A stretch of DNA of 64,000 nucleotides, from the NCBI GenBank assembly GCA_030653505.1, contig JAURZK010000113.1, positions 1 through 64,000 of the forward strand. Direction: 5' to 3'. The notes under the pieces were generated by a model. The model was not told the origin of the DNA. It did not search any database and worked only from the letters and a program-made list of their open reading frames with translations. Made by a program: the position numbers and the translations under genes. This stretch comes from Rubrivivax sp. Lineage in GTDB: Bacteria > Pseudomonadota > Gammaproteobacteria > Burkholderiales > Burkholderiaceae_C. Positions 11,610-22,112 of this stretch are shown piece after piece. How positions within the stretch are numbered: the first letter of the stretch is position 1; each line of letters opens with the position of its first letter.

Positions 11610-11768
11610 TCTTCGCTCCTTGTCTCGATGTCGTGAGCGTCACCCGGCGCCGCGCTGCGGTCAATCGGGTTCGCCCTGTGTTTGACCTGCGGGAAGCAGG
11701 CCGCCTGGGTGCCGAAAGCGCGGGCCCTGCCCTTGGCCGCCGACAGCGGTGCACCGGCTGCAGGCCAG

Positions 11769-13466
11769 CTACACCTTGACCTTCACGTAACGCCCCGGCG
11801 CCGGCTCGATGGCCTTGAACTTCGCGCTGCCTGGCGCCTTGGGTGCATTCACCAGCTTGCCGCCATGCGGCTTGAGCCACTCCGACCAGGTGGGCCACCA
11901 GCTGCCGGGGTGCTCGGCGGCGCCCTTGAACCAGTCGTCGGCCTGGGCCGGCAGCTTGCCGTTCGTCCAGTAGCTTCGCTTGCCCTTGGCCGGCGGGTTG
12001 ATGACCCCGGCGATGTGGCCGCTGGCGCCGAGCACGAAGGTCTTCTTGCCGCTGATGAGCGGCATCGAGGCGTAGGCCGCGGCCCAGGGCACGATGTGGT
12101 CCTCGCGCGAGCCGTAGACGAAGAACGGCGCCTCGATGGCGCCGAGATCGACCTTCTCGCCGCACACCGTCAACCTGCCGGGCTGCTTCAGCTCGTTGGT
12201 CAGGTAGGTGTGGCGAAGGTACCAGCAGTACATGGGCCCGGGCAGGTTGGTGCTGTCGCCGTTCCAGTACAGCAGGTCGAAGGGCGGCGGGCTTTCGCCC
12301 TTCAGGTAGTTGCCGACGACGTAGTTCCAGACCAGGTCGTTGGGGCGCAGGAAGCTGAAGGTGGTGGCGAGTTCCTTGCCCTTGAGCATGCCGGGGCCAC
12401 CGGGCGCCTCTGCGCCGATGGTGATGTCGCGCAGCTTGACCGAGGCCTCGTCGATGAAGATGTCGAGGATGCCGGTGTTCTCGAAGTCGAGCAGCGTGGT
12501 CAGCAGCGTCACGCTGTGCGCCGGCTGCTCGCCGCGTGCAGCCAGCACCGCCAGCGCCGTGGACAGGATGGTGCCGCCGACGCAGAAGCCCAGCGTGTTG
12601 ATGCTGTCCTGACCGGTGATGGCCTGCACGGCGCGAATGGCGGCGATGGGGCCCTGCTCGATGTAGTCGTCCCACGTCTTGGTGCGCAGGGAATCGTCGG
12701 GGTTGGCCCAGCTGACGACGAAGGTGCGGTGGCCCTGCTCGACGGTGTAGCGGATGACCGAATTCTCGGGCTGCAGGTCGAGGATGTAGTACTTGTTGAT
12801 GCAGGGCGGCACGAAGAGCATCGGCCGTTCGTGCACCTTGGCCGTCAGCGGCTTGTATTCGATGAGCTGGAAAAGCTCGTTTTCGAACACCACCGCGCCC
12901 TCGCTCGTGGCGACGTTCCTGCCGACTTCGAAGACACTCTCGTCGGTCTGCGAAACATGGCCCTTCTGCAGGTCCTGCAGCAGGTGCTGCATGCCGGTGG
13001 TGATGCTCTCGCCCTGGGTTTCCAGCGCCTTCTTCAGGGCATCCGGGTTCAGCGCCAGGAAGTTGCTGGGGCTGGCCATGTCTACCCACTGCTGCACCGC
13101 GAAGCGGATGCGCGCCTTGGTCTTGGCGTCGGCCTCGACGCTCTCGGCCAGCTGCAGCAGCGAACGGGCGTTCAGCAGGTACATCTGCGCCGTGTAGGCG
13201 GCCGCGGGGTTGCTGGCCCAGTCGGTGCTGCCGAAGCGGCGGTCGGCCAGCGGCGCCGGCCGCGCCGCGTCGTCGCCCCGCAGGCGCTGCAGGGACTGGT
13301 TCCAGACCTCGGCGGCGCTCTTCAGGTAGTCGGCCTGGATCTGCGCCAGCTGCGTCGCCGGCAGGTTCAGCCCGGCCAGGGACTTGAACACGCCCTTGGC
13401 GGCAGCCCCGAGTGCCTGGGCCGGACCGGCAAGGGGCAGCGAACTCAGGGTAGTCTTGTCGGTCAC
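11769..13466 (-). CDS. phaC: class I poly(R)-hydroxyalkanoate synthase
   Basis: Lipase-like box GFCVGGT, VVSWANPDDSLRTKTWDDYI; GTG start preceded by AGGAGA. Confidence 0.95.
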   Translation of the reverse strand: MTDKTTLSSLPLAGPAQALGAAAKGVFKSLAGLNLPATQLAQIQADYLKSAAEVWNQSLQRLRGDDAARPAPLADRRFGSTDWASNPAAAYTAQMYLLNARSLLQLAESVEADAKTKARIRFAVQQWVDMASPSNFLALNPDALKKALETQGESITTGMQHLLQDLQKGHVSQTDESVFEVGRNVATSEGAVVFENELFQLIEYKPLTAKVHERPMLFVPPCINKYYILDLQPENSVIRYTVEQGHRTFVVSWANPDDSLRTKTWDDYIEQGPIAAIRAVQAITGQDSINTLGFCVGGTILSTALAVLAARGEQPAHSVTLLTTLLDFENTGILDIFIDEASVKLRDITIGAEAPGGPGMLKGKELATTFSFLRPNDLVWNYVVGNYLKGESPPPFDLLYWNGDSTNLPGPMYCWYLRHTYLTNELKQPGRLTVCGEKVDLGAIEAPFFVYGSREDHIVPWAAAYASMPLISGKKTFVLGASGHIAGVINPPAKGKRSYWTNGKLPAQADDWFKGAAEHPGSWWPTWSEWLKPHGGKLVNAPKAPGSAKFKAIEPAPGRYVKVKV

Positions 13467-13614
13467 GGGTCTGTCTCCTGTCGAATCCGCGGTTTGCGGG
13501 TGCACGGCAGCAGTGCACCGCCCCACGTGTTCATGATTTCACGTTTTTACGTCAAGGCGCTGACGCTGTCTTGACGTGCCCATACACCGGCCTTGCCGCC
13601 GGCACAACGCCACC

Positions 13615-13893
13615 ATGTACCTCGTTGCCATCGCCTGGATCTATGTCGTGCTGATGATGGCGCTGGCCGAGGCGGTTTCGCCGCAGGGCACGGTCATGGG
13701 CGCCTTCTTCACGCTGCTGCTGTACGGGGCGCTGCCGCTCGCCATCGTGCTCTACATCATGGCCACGCCGGGGCGCCGACGGGCGCTGCGCGCCGCCGAG
13801 GCGGCGGCCGATGCCGCTGCGGCTTCAAAGGCGCCAGATGGCGGCGGCCATGCGCCCGGTGACGCCGTCGCGGCGGAACGAAAAGAAGGCTGA
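13615..13893 (+). CDS. hypothetical small membrane protein
   Basis: Two hydrophobic helices then charged tail; ATG at 13615. Confidence 0.6.
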   Translation: MYLVAIAWIYVVLMMALAEAVSPQGTVMGAFFTLLLYGALPLAIVLYIMATPGRRRALRAAEAAADAAAASKAPDGGGHAPGDAVAAERKEG

Positions 13894-14586
13894 GGCGTCC
13901 TCGACGGTGCAGGCCGGCGTTACGGTGACGGCGCCTACGCCGGCAGCGGCCAGGCGGTCCTGCGCCAGCCCTTGCAGGTCGGCCAACCAGCGCGTCGAGC
14001 CGTCGGGCCGCTCGCGGCGGACGAAGCGCGGCATCTCGGCACGGCGGTCCTGGCCGAAGGCGCGCAGCACGTCGGCGCCGACCTCGAACTGCCGCGGCCC
14101 GATGCAGGGGCCGAGCCAGGCCTGCACATCGGCAGGCCGTGCGCCGGCGCCGCGGCACAGTGCGTCGACGGTGGCTTCCAGCACACCCGCTGCCAGGCCA
14201 CGCCAACCGGCGTGCGCTGCCGCCACGGCACGGCCGTCGTTCAGCGCGAACAGCACCGGCAGGCAGTCGGCCACCTGCACCGTGCAGGCCAGGCCGGGTT
14301 CGTCGGTCCAGGCCGCGTCGGCCGGGTCATCGGTCGCGACGCCATCCTCCGCGGTCAGGTGCAGCACGTTGACGCCGTGCACCTGGCGCAACCACACCGG
14401 GCGTGCGCCCAGCGCGGCGCCAAAACGCGCACGGTTCTCGACCACCGTCTCGGCGTCGTCGCCGACCGCCACACCGAGGTTCAGGCTGGCGTAGATGCCT
14501 TCGCTGACGCCGCCCTCGCGCAGGCTCATCGCGGCGCCGACGCCGGGGGGCGTTACCCAGGCCGGGCGCAGCAGTGGCAGGCTCAT
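13825..14586 (-). CDS. pgeF: peptidoglycan editing factor / polyphenol oxidase (laccase-domain, YfiH family)
   Basis: WLRQVHGVNVLHL, DCLPVLFAL..AHAGWRGLAAGV, WLGPCIGPRQFEVG motifs. Confidence 0.93.
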   Translation of the reverse strand: MSLPLLRPAWVTPPGVGAAMSLREGGVSEGIYASLNLGVAVGDDAETVVENRARFGAALGARPVWLRQVHGVNVLHLTAEDGVATDDPADAAWTDEPGLACTVQVADCLPVLFALNDGRAVAAAHAGWRGLAAGVLEATVDALCRGAGARPADVQAWLGPCIGPRQFEVGADVLRAFGQDRRAEMPRFVRRERPDGSTRWLADLQGLAQDRLAAAGVGAVTVTPACTVEDASAFFSFRRDGVTGRMAAAIWRL

Positions 14587-14599
14587 CCGGCGGCCCCGT

Positions 14600-15232
14600 T
14601 CATTCGAAGTCCGGACAGTGTTCGGGCCGCGTGCGCTCGAAGGCTGGCAGCCGCATGCAGGTCTCGAACACGCGCATCACGTTCGGCACATGATCGACCC
14701 GGCATGCGAAGCGCTGCGCATTGAAGATCTGCGGCACCAGGACACAGTCGGCCAGCGTGGGCGACTCGCCGTGACAGTAAGTCGTGGGGGCGGCGGCGAG
14801 GTGCCGCTCCACCACCTCCAGGCCGGTCTCGACCCAGTGGCGGTACCAGCGGTCCTTGTCCTCGTCGACGATCTTCATCTCGCGCTTCAGGTAGCGCAGC
14901 ACACGCAGGTTGTTCAGCGGGTGGATCTCGCAGGCGATGTCCAGCGCGAGCGCGCGCACACGCGCCCGTTCGGCCGGCGTGGCCGGTAGCAGCGGCGGCT
15001 GCGGGTGGGTCTCGTCGAGGTACTCGATGATCGCCAGCGACTGCGTCAGCGTGTGCCCGTCGTCGCGCAGCAGCGGCACCAGCCGCGCCGCCGACACCGC
15101 GGCGTAGGACTCGCCCAGCTGCGCGCCCTGCGCCAGGTGCACGGGCTCGTAGTCGTAATCCAGGCCCTTGAGCGCCAGCGCGATGCGCACGCGGTAGGAC
15201 GCCGACGAGCGGAAGTAGTTGTAGAGCTCCAT
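14600..15232 (-). CDS. maiA: maleylacetoacetate isomerase
   Basis: GST-fold zeta-class: LYNYFRSSASYRVRIALALKGLDY. Confidence 0.93.
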   Translation of the reverse strand: MELYNYFRSSASYRVRIALALKGLDYDYEPVHLAQGAQLGESYAAVSAARLVPLLRDDGHTLTQSLAIIEYLDETHPQPPLLPATPAERARVRALALDIACEIHPLNNLRVLRYLKREMKIVDEDKDRWYRHWVETGLEVVERHLAAAPTTYCHGESPTLADCVLVPQIFNAQRFACRVDHVPNVMRVFETCMRLPAFERTRPEHCPDFE

Positions 15233-15248
15233 CTCGCGGCTCCAGGCC

Positions 15249-15941
15249 TTACGCGACGGCCACCTTCAGCGTGCCCAGCCCCGCGATGGCGCCTTGCATC
15301 ACGTCGCCGCGCACCACGGCGCCCACGCCCGCCGGCGTGCCGGTGAAGATCAGGTCGCCGGGCTGCAGCGCCCACGCGGCGCTGAGCTGCTCGATGGTCT
15401 CGTTGACACTCCAGATCAGCTCGCGCAGGTCGCCCCGCTGCTTCACCTGGCCGTTGACGGCCAGCGTGATCGCGCCCTGCAGCAGCTCACCGGTCTGCGC
15501 GAGAGGCACCAGCGTGCCGATGGGCGCGCTCTGCTCGAAGGCTTTGCCGATGCACCAGGGGCGGCCCTGCTTCTTCATCTCGTTCTGCAGGTCGCGGCGC
15601 GTCATGTCCAGGCCGACGGCATAGCCCCAGATGTGGCTGGCCGCATCGGCCGCGGCGATGTTGCGCCCGCCCTTGCCGATGGCCACCACGAGCTCGATCT
15701 CGTGGTGCAGGTTGGCGGTGAGCGAAGGGTAGTCGATGCTGCCCGTCGTGCCCTCGGGCACGGCGACGATGGCGTCGGCAGGCTTCATGAAGAAGAAGGG
15801 CGGCTCGCGGCCCGTGAAGCCCATCTCGACGGCGTGATCGGCGTAGTTGCGGCCGACGCAGTAGATGCGGTGCACCGGGAACTCACCGCCGCCAGCGACG
15901 GGCACGGCGGCCGGGGCGGCGGGGGGGATGACGTAGCTCAT
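15249..15941 (-). CDS. fumarylacetoacetate hydrolase family protein
   Basis: [46 protein letters not shown] at 15941 chosen over longer ORF. Confidence 0.92.
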   Translation of the reverse strand: MSYVIPPAAPAAVPVAGGGEFPVHRIYCVGRNYADHAVEMGFTGREPPFFFMKPADAIVAVPEGTTGSIDYPSLTANLHHEIELVVAIGKGGRNIAAADAASHIWGYAVGLDMTRRDLQNEMKKQGRPWCIGKAFEQSAPIGTLVPLAQTGELLQGAITLAVNGQVKQRGDLRELIWSVNETIEQLSAAWALQPGDLIFTGTPAGVGAVVRGDVMQGAIAGLGTLKVAVA

Positions 15942-16043
15942 GGGCGTGGGCGGCGGCAGCGCTGTGCAGGAGGGGTCGGCGATGATGCCATGCGGCCCGC
16001 CCGCCGCGGGGTCACCAAGAGCGCGGCCGCTACACTGGCCGCC

Positions 16044-16589
16044 ATGCATCTGCCCCGCCGCATCAAGCATTGCCGGGTCTGTGGCACCGAGGTCAGCTAC
16101 CGCGTGCCGGCCGAAGACAACCGCGAGCGGGCCGTCTGCACGGCCTGCAGCGAGATCCACTACGAAAACCCGATCAACGTCGTCGGCACCGTGCCGGCGT
16201 GGGGCGAGCAGGTGCTGCTGTGCCGCCGCAACATCGAGCCGCGCTTCGGCTTCTGGACGCTGCCGGCGGGCTTCCTGGAAATGGGCGAGAGCACCGCTGC
16301 GGGCGCCGAGCGCGAGACGGTGGAGGAAGCCGGCGCGCGCATCGAGCTGCAGGACCTGTTCACCGTGCTGAACGTCGTGCGCGCCGGCCAGTTGCACCTC
16401 TACTACCGGGCGCGTCTGCTCGACACCACCTTGGACCCCGGCCCCGAGACCATCGAGGCGCGGCTCTTCCGCGAAGACGAGATCCCCTGGGACGAGCTGG
16501 CCTTCCGCACGGTACGGCTGACCCTGGAACACTACTTCGCCGACCGCCGCCGCGGCGCCTTCGTGGTGCACGCCGGCGACGTCGCCTAG
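16044..16589 (+). CDS. NUDIX hydrolase with N-terminal zinc ribbon
   Basis: [20 protein letters not shown] Zn ribbon and Nudix box [25 protein letters not shown]. Confidence 0.94.
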   Translation: MHLPRRIKHCRVCGTEVSYRVPAEDNRERAVCTACSEIHYENPINVVGTVPAWGEQVLLCRRNIEPRFGFWTLPAGFLEMGESTAAGAERETVEEAGARIELQDLFTVLNVVRAGQLHLYYRARLLDTTLDPGPETIEARLFREDEIPWDELAFRTVRLTLEHYFADRRRGAFVVHAGDVA

Positions 16590-16619
16590 CGGCCGCATCA
16601 CGCGGCGCGTGCCACGGCC

Positions 16620-18614
16620 TCAGGCCCCCTGCCCGGCCGCCTGCGCCTGGGCCAGCACCGGCCCGGTGGCGCCATCGACACCCAGTGCCCACATGGCCTG
16701 GGCGTCGGCGGCGTCGCGCACGCCGCTGACGAGCAACGTCAGCCCGAGGTCGTGCACCAGCGTCACCAGCCCGCGCACATAACCGCGCACGGCGTCGTCG
16801 TGCGCCAGGCCCTGCACCTGGCCGGCATCGACCGTGACGTGCTGCACGCCGGCAGACTTCAGGTCGGGCAGTTCGGGCGTGGCGCCAGCGGCCAGGGCCA
16901 CGCCGACACGCACGCCCAAGCGGCCCCACACCGAGAGCGCCGCAGCCACGGCGGTGACGCCGGCGCTGGCGCGCACGTCGTCGACGAGTTCCAGCGTCAA
17001 GAGCCGCGCCACCGTCGGGGCCCCGGCCAGGCCTGCCGCGACGTCGGATGTAAAGCCCTGCGCCGCCAGCGACGAACGGCTGATCTGCACCGCGCGCGCG
17101 CGGCCGTCGCGCGTGATGCCTTCGAGTGCCCGCTCGACCGCCGCGAGGTCGACCTGGGGCAGCAGCCGGCTGCGCCGCGCGGCGGCGCGCCAGCCTGCGG
17201 CCGACTCAAAAGGGCCGCCATGGCGCAGCTGCACCTGCAGCGCGCACGCCAGGTGCAGCAGCCCGCCCTGACTGTCCTGCACGGGCACCGCCGTCAGCCG
17301 CGTACGCCCCTCGACGAGTGCAGTGCGGATGCGCTCGCGCCAGGCACCGGCCCCGAGCACCTCGTCCTGCGTCGATGCCTGCAGCACCACGCAGCCGGCC
17401 GGGGTGTCGCCGTCGGCCTCGGCGCGCGCCAGCGCAGCGTCGGCCGTGGCCAGTGCGGCGCCGGCGCTGGTGTCGTGCAGGCCGTCGACGCCACCCACGG
17501 CCACTTCAGTGTGCCCGGCGCGCAGTGCAGGTGTCGAAGCCAGGGCCGTGCGCAGCGACGCCGCGGTCTCCACGGCGACGCCGGCCACCGGCAGACAGAG
17601 GGCGAAGTCGGTGCCGTTCAGCCGCCCCGCCAACGTCGCCGGCACGCGGTCGACGTAGGTCAGCAGCACGTCGGCCACGGCGCCGAGCAGGCGGTCGGTG
17701 GCTTCGTGCCCCAGGCGCAGGTTGGTGGCCTCGAGGTCGAGCACACGCACGATCAGCAGCGCCAGCCCCGGGCCACCCGGTTCTTCCAGGCGCTGTTGCA
17801 GCTGGGCGAGGAAATGGTGGCGCAGCGGCAGGCCCGTGCCCGGGTCGAGGTGGGTCTGGCGCTGCAGGTGCGCGACCTGTTCTGCCTGTGCCGCGTAGGC
17901 CTGCCGCCAGTGCGCCGCGGCGCCGGCGTCTGCACCGGAAGGCACGCTGGCCACCGGGGCCGGCCCGGCGGCTGCTGCCGCCTCGTGCCTATCTGCGCCG
18001 GCGTGCACTCGCCCGGCCGCCGGTGCACGCGCGACGATGGCCCAGACCCCCGCCAGCAACGACAGCAGGCCCAGCAGGGCGGCGGCGAAACCCGTGCGCA
18101 CGAAGCTGTCCCACAGCGCGTCCTGGGCCCATGAAGGGTCGATCTCGAGTTCCAGACGGCCCACCGCCGCACCGGCCTCGCCCAGCACCACCGCGGCGGG
18201 CGCCGCGGCCACGGGGAGTGCAACCCGGAACCAGGCGGGTGCCGCGGTGGGCTTGGCCGGCCGTTGCAGCCTGGCCAGCGGTTCGTCCAGGCCGCTGGCA
18301 TGCAAGCGCAGGGAGCGCGTGTGGCCGGCGGCAAACTGCGCGGCAGCCAGCTCACGCCAGCCCGCCACGTGCTGCCCTGGCTGCGTCAGGGCCGCTGCCA
18401 GCACGGCGGCGGCATCGCGGTTGCGGGCTTCCAGCTGCCGCTGCAGAGTCTGCTGCGTGGCCCGCAGGTCGGCGGCCAGGGCCGCGACAAGCAGCAGGCC
18501 GAAGAGTGCCGCCACCGCCGCCAGGGCACGCGGGCCGGCGATCATGCGCAAGACCCGCCAGGACGCAAACGCGGTGACATCGACAAACCCGACCCTCCCA
18601 GAGACGGTGATCAC
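16620..18614 (-). CDS. LapD-like membrane protein with degenerate GGDEF and EAL domains
   Basis: N-terminal TM, LapD/MoxY-like periplasmic region, GGDEF replaced by NGTDF, EAL-type C-terminus lacking the EAL signature. Confidence 0.75.
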   Translation of the reverse strand: MITVSGRVGFVDVTAFASWRVLRMIAGPRALAAVAALFGLLLVAALAADLRATQQTLQRQLEARNRDAAAVLAAALTQPGQHVAGWRELAAAQFAAGHTRSLRLHASGLDEPLARLQRPAKPTAAPAWFRVALPVAAAPAAVVLGEAGAAVGRLELEIDPSWAQDALWDSFVRTGFAAALLGLLSLLAGVWAIVARAPAAGRVHAGADRHEAAAAAGPAPVASVPSGADAGAAAHWRQAYAAQAEQVAHLQRQTHLDPGTGLPLRHHFLAQLQQRLEEPGGPGLALLIVRVLDLEATNLRLGHEATDRLLGAVADVLLTYVDRVPATLAGRLNGTDFALCLPVAGVAVETAASLRTALASTPALRAGHTEVAVGGVDGLHDTSAGAALATADAALARAEADGDTPAGCVVLQASTQDEVLGAGAWRERIRTALVEGRTRLTAVPVQDSQGGLLHLACALQVQLRHGGPFESAAGWRAAARRSRLLPQVDLAAVERALEGITRDGRARAVQISRSSLAAQGFTSDVAAGLAGAPTVARLLTLELVDDVRASAGVTAVAAALSVWGRLGVRVGVALAAGATPELPDLKSAGVQHVTVDAGQVQGLAHDDAVRGYVRGLVTLVHDLGLTLLVSGVRDAADAQAMWALGVDGATGPVLAQAQAAGQGA

Positions 18615-18701
18615 GGCATCCTACGTCAGCACCCGCCCTCGCGGCTTGGCGCGGGGCCTGCGCCGGCTTGCGGACTGCGGCGCGGCCCCGACGACCGGAC
18701 G

Positions 18702-18726
18702 AAAAAAAGCCCGCGTGAACGCGGGC
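18702..18726 (-). terminator. Rho-independent terminator of the desaturase gene
   Basis: On minus strand GCCCGCG-TTCA-CGCGGGC followed by TTTTTTT, just past the stop at 18752. Confidence 0.9.
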
Positions 18727-18751
18727 CAGGTTGCGGGCGGCCGCCGGCCGC

Positions 18752-19978
18752 TCAGGCGTGGGCGGCGCGCAGCTTCATCGAGAAATCCTGCAGCGCTGCG
18801 ATACCGCTCTCCTCGGCCTTGCGGCACCAGGCCTGCAGGTCGGCGACCAGCTGCTCGGCAGAGACGTTGGTGCGTGTCCACAGCGAGCGCAGTTCCTCGC
18901 GCATCGCCACCAGCTTGGCCAACTGCGGGCTTTCGCCCAGCGCCTGCTGCAGGCTGGGCTTGACACCCTGCGGGATCTTGTCGTCGTCACGGTGCAACCA
19001 GGCCTGCGCCAGCGACAGGTTGCGAAAGCGTGCGCTGTTGACCGCGCCCTGCGCCTTCGCTCGCGCCAGCTCGGCAGTGACAGCGGCCTTCAGCTCGCTG
19101 GCATACCGCGCCATCACCTCGTAGCGGTTGGCGATGACGGCCTCCAGCGTCTTGCCGTCGGCCACCGGGCGGGTGGTGCCCAGTTCCAGCTTCGGCGGCA
19201 CCTTCTTCACGTGCGCCAGGCCCAGCGTCTCCATGGCGCGGATGTACATCCAGCCCACGTCGAACTCGTAGGGCTTGACCGAGAACTTGGCCGAGGTCGG
19301 GTAGGTGTGGTGGTTGTTGTGCAGCTCTTCGCCGCCGATCAGGATGCCCCAGGGCGACACATTCGTCGACGCGTCGGGCGCCTCGAAGTTGCGGTAGCCC
19401 CAGTAGTGACCGATGCCGTTGATGATGCCCGTGGCCATGACCGGGATCCAGGCCATCTGGACCGCCCACACCGCCGCACCGATGGCGCCGAAAAGCGTGA
19501 GGTTGATGATCAGCATCAGACCCACGCCCTGCCAGGAGAAGCGGGTGTAGAGGTTGCGCTCGATCCAGTCGTCGGGCGTACCCTTGCCATACTTGGCCAG
19601 CGTTTCCGGGTTCTTGGCTTCGATGCGGTAGAGCTCGACGCCGGTCAGCAACAACGCCTTCAGGCCCTTGATCTGCGGGCTGTGCGGGTCTTCCTCGGTT
19701 TCACACTTGGCGTGGTGCTTGCGGTGCACACCGACGAATTCCTTGGTCACCATGCCCGTGCCCAGCCAGAGCCAGAAGCGGAAGAAGTGCGACGGGATGG
19801 CGTGCAGGTCCAGCGCCCGGTGCGCCTGCGCGCGGTGCAGGAAGATCGTCACCGCCGAGATGGTGATGTGCGTCGTCACCAGCGTGTACAGCAGCACCTG
19901 CCACCAGTTCGCCGACAGCAGGCCGTGGGACAACAACTCCACGACCGCGTCATGCACCACCCACAGCTGATCCATCAA
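18752..19978 (-). CDS. acyl-CoA / fatty acid desaturase
   Basis: Histidine boxes HRAQAHRALD, HRKHHAKCE, ELHNNHHTYP. Confidence 0.94.
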   Translation of the reverse strand: MMDQLWVVHDAVVELLSHGLLSANWWQVLLYTLVTTHITISAVTIFLHRAQAHRALDLHAIPSHFFRFWLWLGTGMVTKEFVGVHRKHHAKCETEEDPHSPQIKGLKALLLTGVELYRIEAKNPETLAKYGKGTPDDWIERNLYTRFSWQGVGLMLIINLTLFGAIGAAVWAVQMAWIPVMATGIINGIGHYWGYRNFEAPDASTNVSPWGILIGGEELHNNHHTYPTSAKFSVKPYEFDVGWMYIRAMETLGLAHVKKVPPKLELGTTRPVADGKTLEAVIANRYEVMARYASELKAAVTAELARAKAQGAVNSARFRNLSLAQAWLHRDDDKIPQGVKPSLQQALGESPQLAKLVAMREELRSLWTRTNVSAEQLVADLQAWCRKAEESGIAALQDFSMKLRAAHA

Positions 19979-20128
19979 CTCTTCCTTGAATGAGAGAACT
20001 TACCTCCCATTGTAGATGCGGGATTGGCGCGGAAGTTGCGGGCAATGCTTAGGCATGGCCGCCCAAACTCGCGCCAACTGAAACTGCCGCTTTTGAATCA
20101 TGACCGTTGCCCGCCGAAGAAGGGGCGA

Positions 20129-21388
20129 TCAGCGCTTTTGCCAGACGGCGGCGAAAAAACCGTCGGTCTGGTGGCGGTGCGGCCAGAGTCGCAGGTAAGG
20201 CCCTGCGACCAGGTTTGCCGCATCAGCCACGCGTGCGGCCTCCAACGCCACTTGCGCCGGCAAGGGCTCGAAGGCCGCGCCGTGGGCCGCGGTGAAGGCC
20301 TCGGCGACGGCCTCGTTCTCGGCTGCCAGCAAGCTGCAGGTGGCGTAGACCAGCCGCCCGCCGGGCTTCAGCAGACGCGCCGCCCCGGCCAGGATGGCTG
20401 TCTGCTTCGCCTGCAGTTCCTCCACTGCCTTCGGGCTCTGGCGCCACTTGAGATCGGGATTGCGGCGCAGGGTGCCCAGACCCGAACATGGGGCATCGAC
20501 CAGCACACGATCGATCTTGCCGGCCAGGCGCTTGATGCGCTCGTCGCGTTCGTGGGCGATCTGCGCCGGGTGCACGTTGGACAGGCCGCTGCGTGCCAGC
20601 CGCGGTTTCAGTGCGTCGAGCCGGTGACCGGACACGTCGAAGGCGTAAAGGCGCCCCGTGTTGCGCATCGCCGCGCCCAGCGCCAGTGTCTTGCCGCCAG
20701 CGCCGGCACAGAAGTCGACCACCATCTCGCCGCGTTTGGGGTCGGTCAGCAGCGCCAGCAGCTGGCTGCCTTCGTCCTGCACCTCGACCAGGCCCTGCGT
20801 GAAGACGTCCAGCTTGTGCAATGCCGGTTTGCCCTGCACACGGAGGCCCCAGGGCGAATAGGGCGTCGGCGCGACGGTGAAGCCGGCCTCGGTGAGCGTG
20901 CGCTGCACATCCTCGCGCTTGGCCTTGAGGATGTTGACACGCAGGTCCAGTGGCGCCGCCTCTGACATGGCCTGCACCAGCGGCCAGAACTCGTCGCCCA
21001 GCGTCTCCTTCAGCGGCGTGGCCAGCCAGTCGGGCAGGTTGTGGCGCAGCTTCTCGGGCAGCGTCGCGCGGTCGATCTTGGCGATCTGCGTCAGCCAGGC
21101 CTGCTCCTGCGGTGTGGCGGCACGGCGCAGGAAGTCCTCGCTGCCCTGCCAGGCCAGGATCGCCAGGCGGCGTTCCAGCGGCCCGTTGCCGCTTTGCGCC
21201 ATGTTCTGGAACAGCAGGCGCCGGCGCAGCACGGTGTAGGTGGTCTCGGCCAGCGCGTGGCGCTCGCGTGTGCCCAGGTCGCGGTGCTGGCGGAAGAAGG
21301 CCGAGACCACGGCATCGGCCGGCTGGTCGAGCTTGAGCACCGCGCGCAGCAGTTCGGTCGTGAGGTCGAGCAGGGCGTTGGGGTGCAT
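20129..21388 (-). CDS. 16S rRNA (cytosine967-C5)-type methyltransferase (RsmB/NOP family)
   Basis: VDFCAGAGGKTLALGAAM, VLVDAPCSGLGTLRRNPDLKW, GRLVYATCSLLAAENE. Confidence 0.92.
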   Translation of the reverse strand: MHPNALLDLTTELLRAVLKLDQPADAVVSAFFRQHRDLGTRERHALAETTYTVLRRRLLFQNMAQSGNGPLERRLAILAWQGSEDFLRRAATPQEQAWLTQIAKIDRATLPEKLRHNLPDWLATPLKETLGDEFWPLVQAMSEAAPLDLRVNILKAKREDVQRTLTEAGFTVAPTPYSPWGLRVQGKPALHKLDVFTQGLVEVQDEGSQLLALLTDPKRGEMVVDFCAGAGGKTLALGAAMRNTGRLYAFDVSGHRLDALKPRLARSGLSNVHPAQIAHERDERIKRLAGKIDRVLVDAPCSGLGTLRRNPDLKWRQSPKAVEELQAKQTAILAGAARLLKPGGRLVYATCSLLAAENEAVAEAFTAAHGAAFEPLPAQVALEAARVADAANLVAGPYLRLWPHRHQTDGFFAAVWQKR

Positions 21389-21391
21389 GGG

Positions 21392-22018
21392 TCAGATCAG
21401 GACTTGAGAGGCGCCGTCGGTCTGCGTGACGAGGCCGTCGGCCACCTTCAGCTTGCCTTCGACGAACCAGCGCACGGCCAACGGGTAAATGACATGTTCG
21501 GTGGCCAGCACACGTGCGGCAAGCATGTCTTCGTCGTCGCCCGGCCGCACGGGCACCACGCTTTGCATCACGATCGGGCCGTGGTCGAGCTCGGACGTCA
21601 CGAAGTGCACCGTGGCGCCCACGGCCTTGCAGCCGGCTTCCAGCGCACGGCGGTGCGTGTGCAGCCCGGGGAAGGCCGGCAGCAGCGAGGGGTGGATGTT
21701 GAGCAGGCGCCCGGCGTAGCGCTGCACGAAGCGGGCGCCCAGCACGCGCATGAAGCCGGCGAGCACGACGAGGTCGGGCCGGTGCGCATCGATGGCGGCG
21801 GCCAGCGCGTCGTCGAAGGCCTCGCGCGAGGCGTGTGCCTTGTGGTCGACCAGCGCCGTGGCGATGCCCTGCGCCGCAGCCCAGGCCAGGCCGGCGGCCT
21901 GCGGGCGGTTGGCGATGACGGCCACCACCTGCGCCGGCCAGCCCTGTTCGGCACAGCGCTGCTGAACGGCTTCCATGTTGGAGCCGCGGCCGGAGATGAG
22001 GATGACGATGCGTTTCAT
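21392..22018 (-). CDS. purN: phosphoribosylglycinamide formyltransferase
   Basis: MKRIVILISGRGSNMEAV, LAGFMRVLGARFVQRYAGRLLNIHPSLLPAFPGLHTH. Confidence 0.96.
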   Translation of the reverse strand: MKRIVILISGRGSNMEAVQQRCAEQGWPAQVVAVIANRPQAAGLAWAAAQGIATALVDHKAHASREAFDDALAAAIDAHRPDLVVLAGFMRVLGARFVQRYAGRLLNIHPSLLPAFPGLHTHRRALEAGCKAVGATVHFVTSELDHGPIVMQSVVPVRPGDDEDMLAARVLATEHVIYPLAVRWFVEGKLKVADGLVTQTDGASQVLI

Positions 22019-22112
22019 GGCGGGGCCGCAGTGTAGGTCCCGGCGTTGCGCCGGTCTGTGCGCCACCCTTCCTGAGACAATCCGCGCCGTCGTCCCCCGG
22101 TCACGCCAAACC

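Noticed and set aside
13825-13893. Convergent overlap of the small membrane protein and pgeF as a regulatory overlap
   Set aside because: Short 3' overlap of convergent genes is common and the small gene's C-terminus is low complexity; no further evidence.
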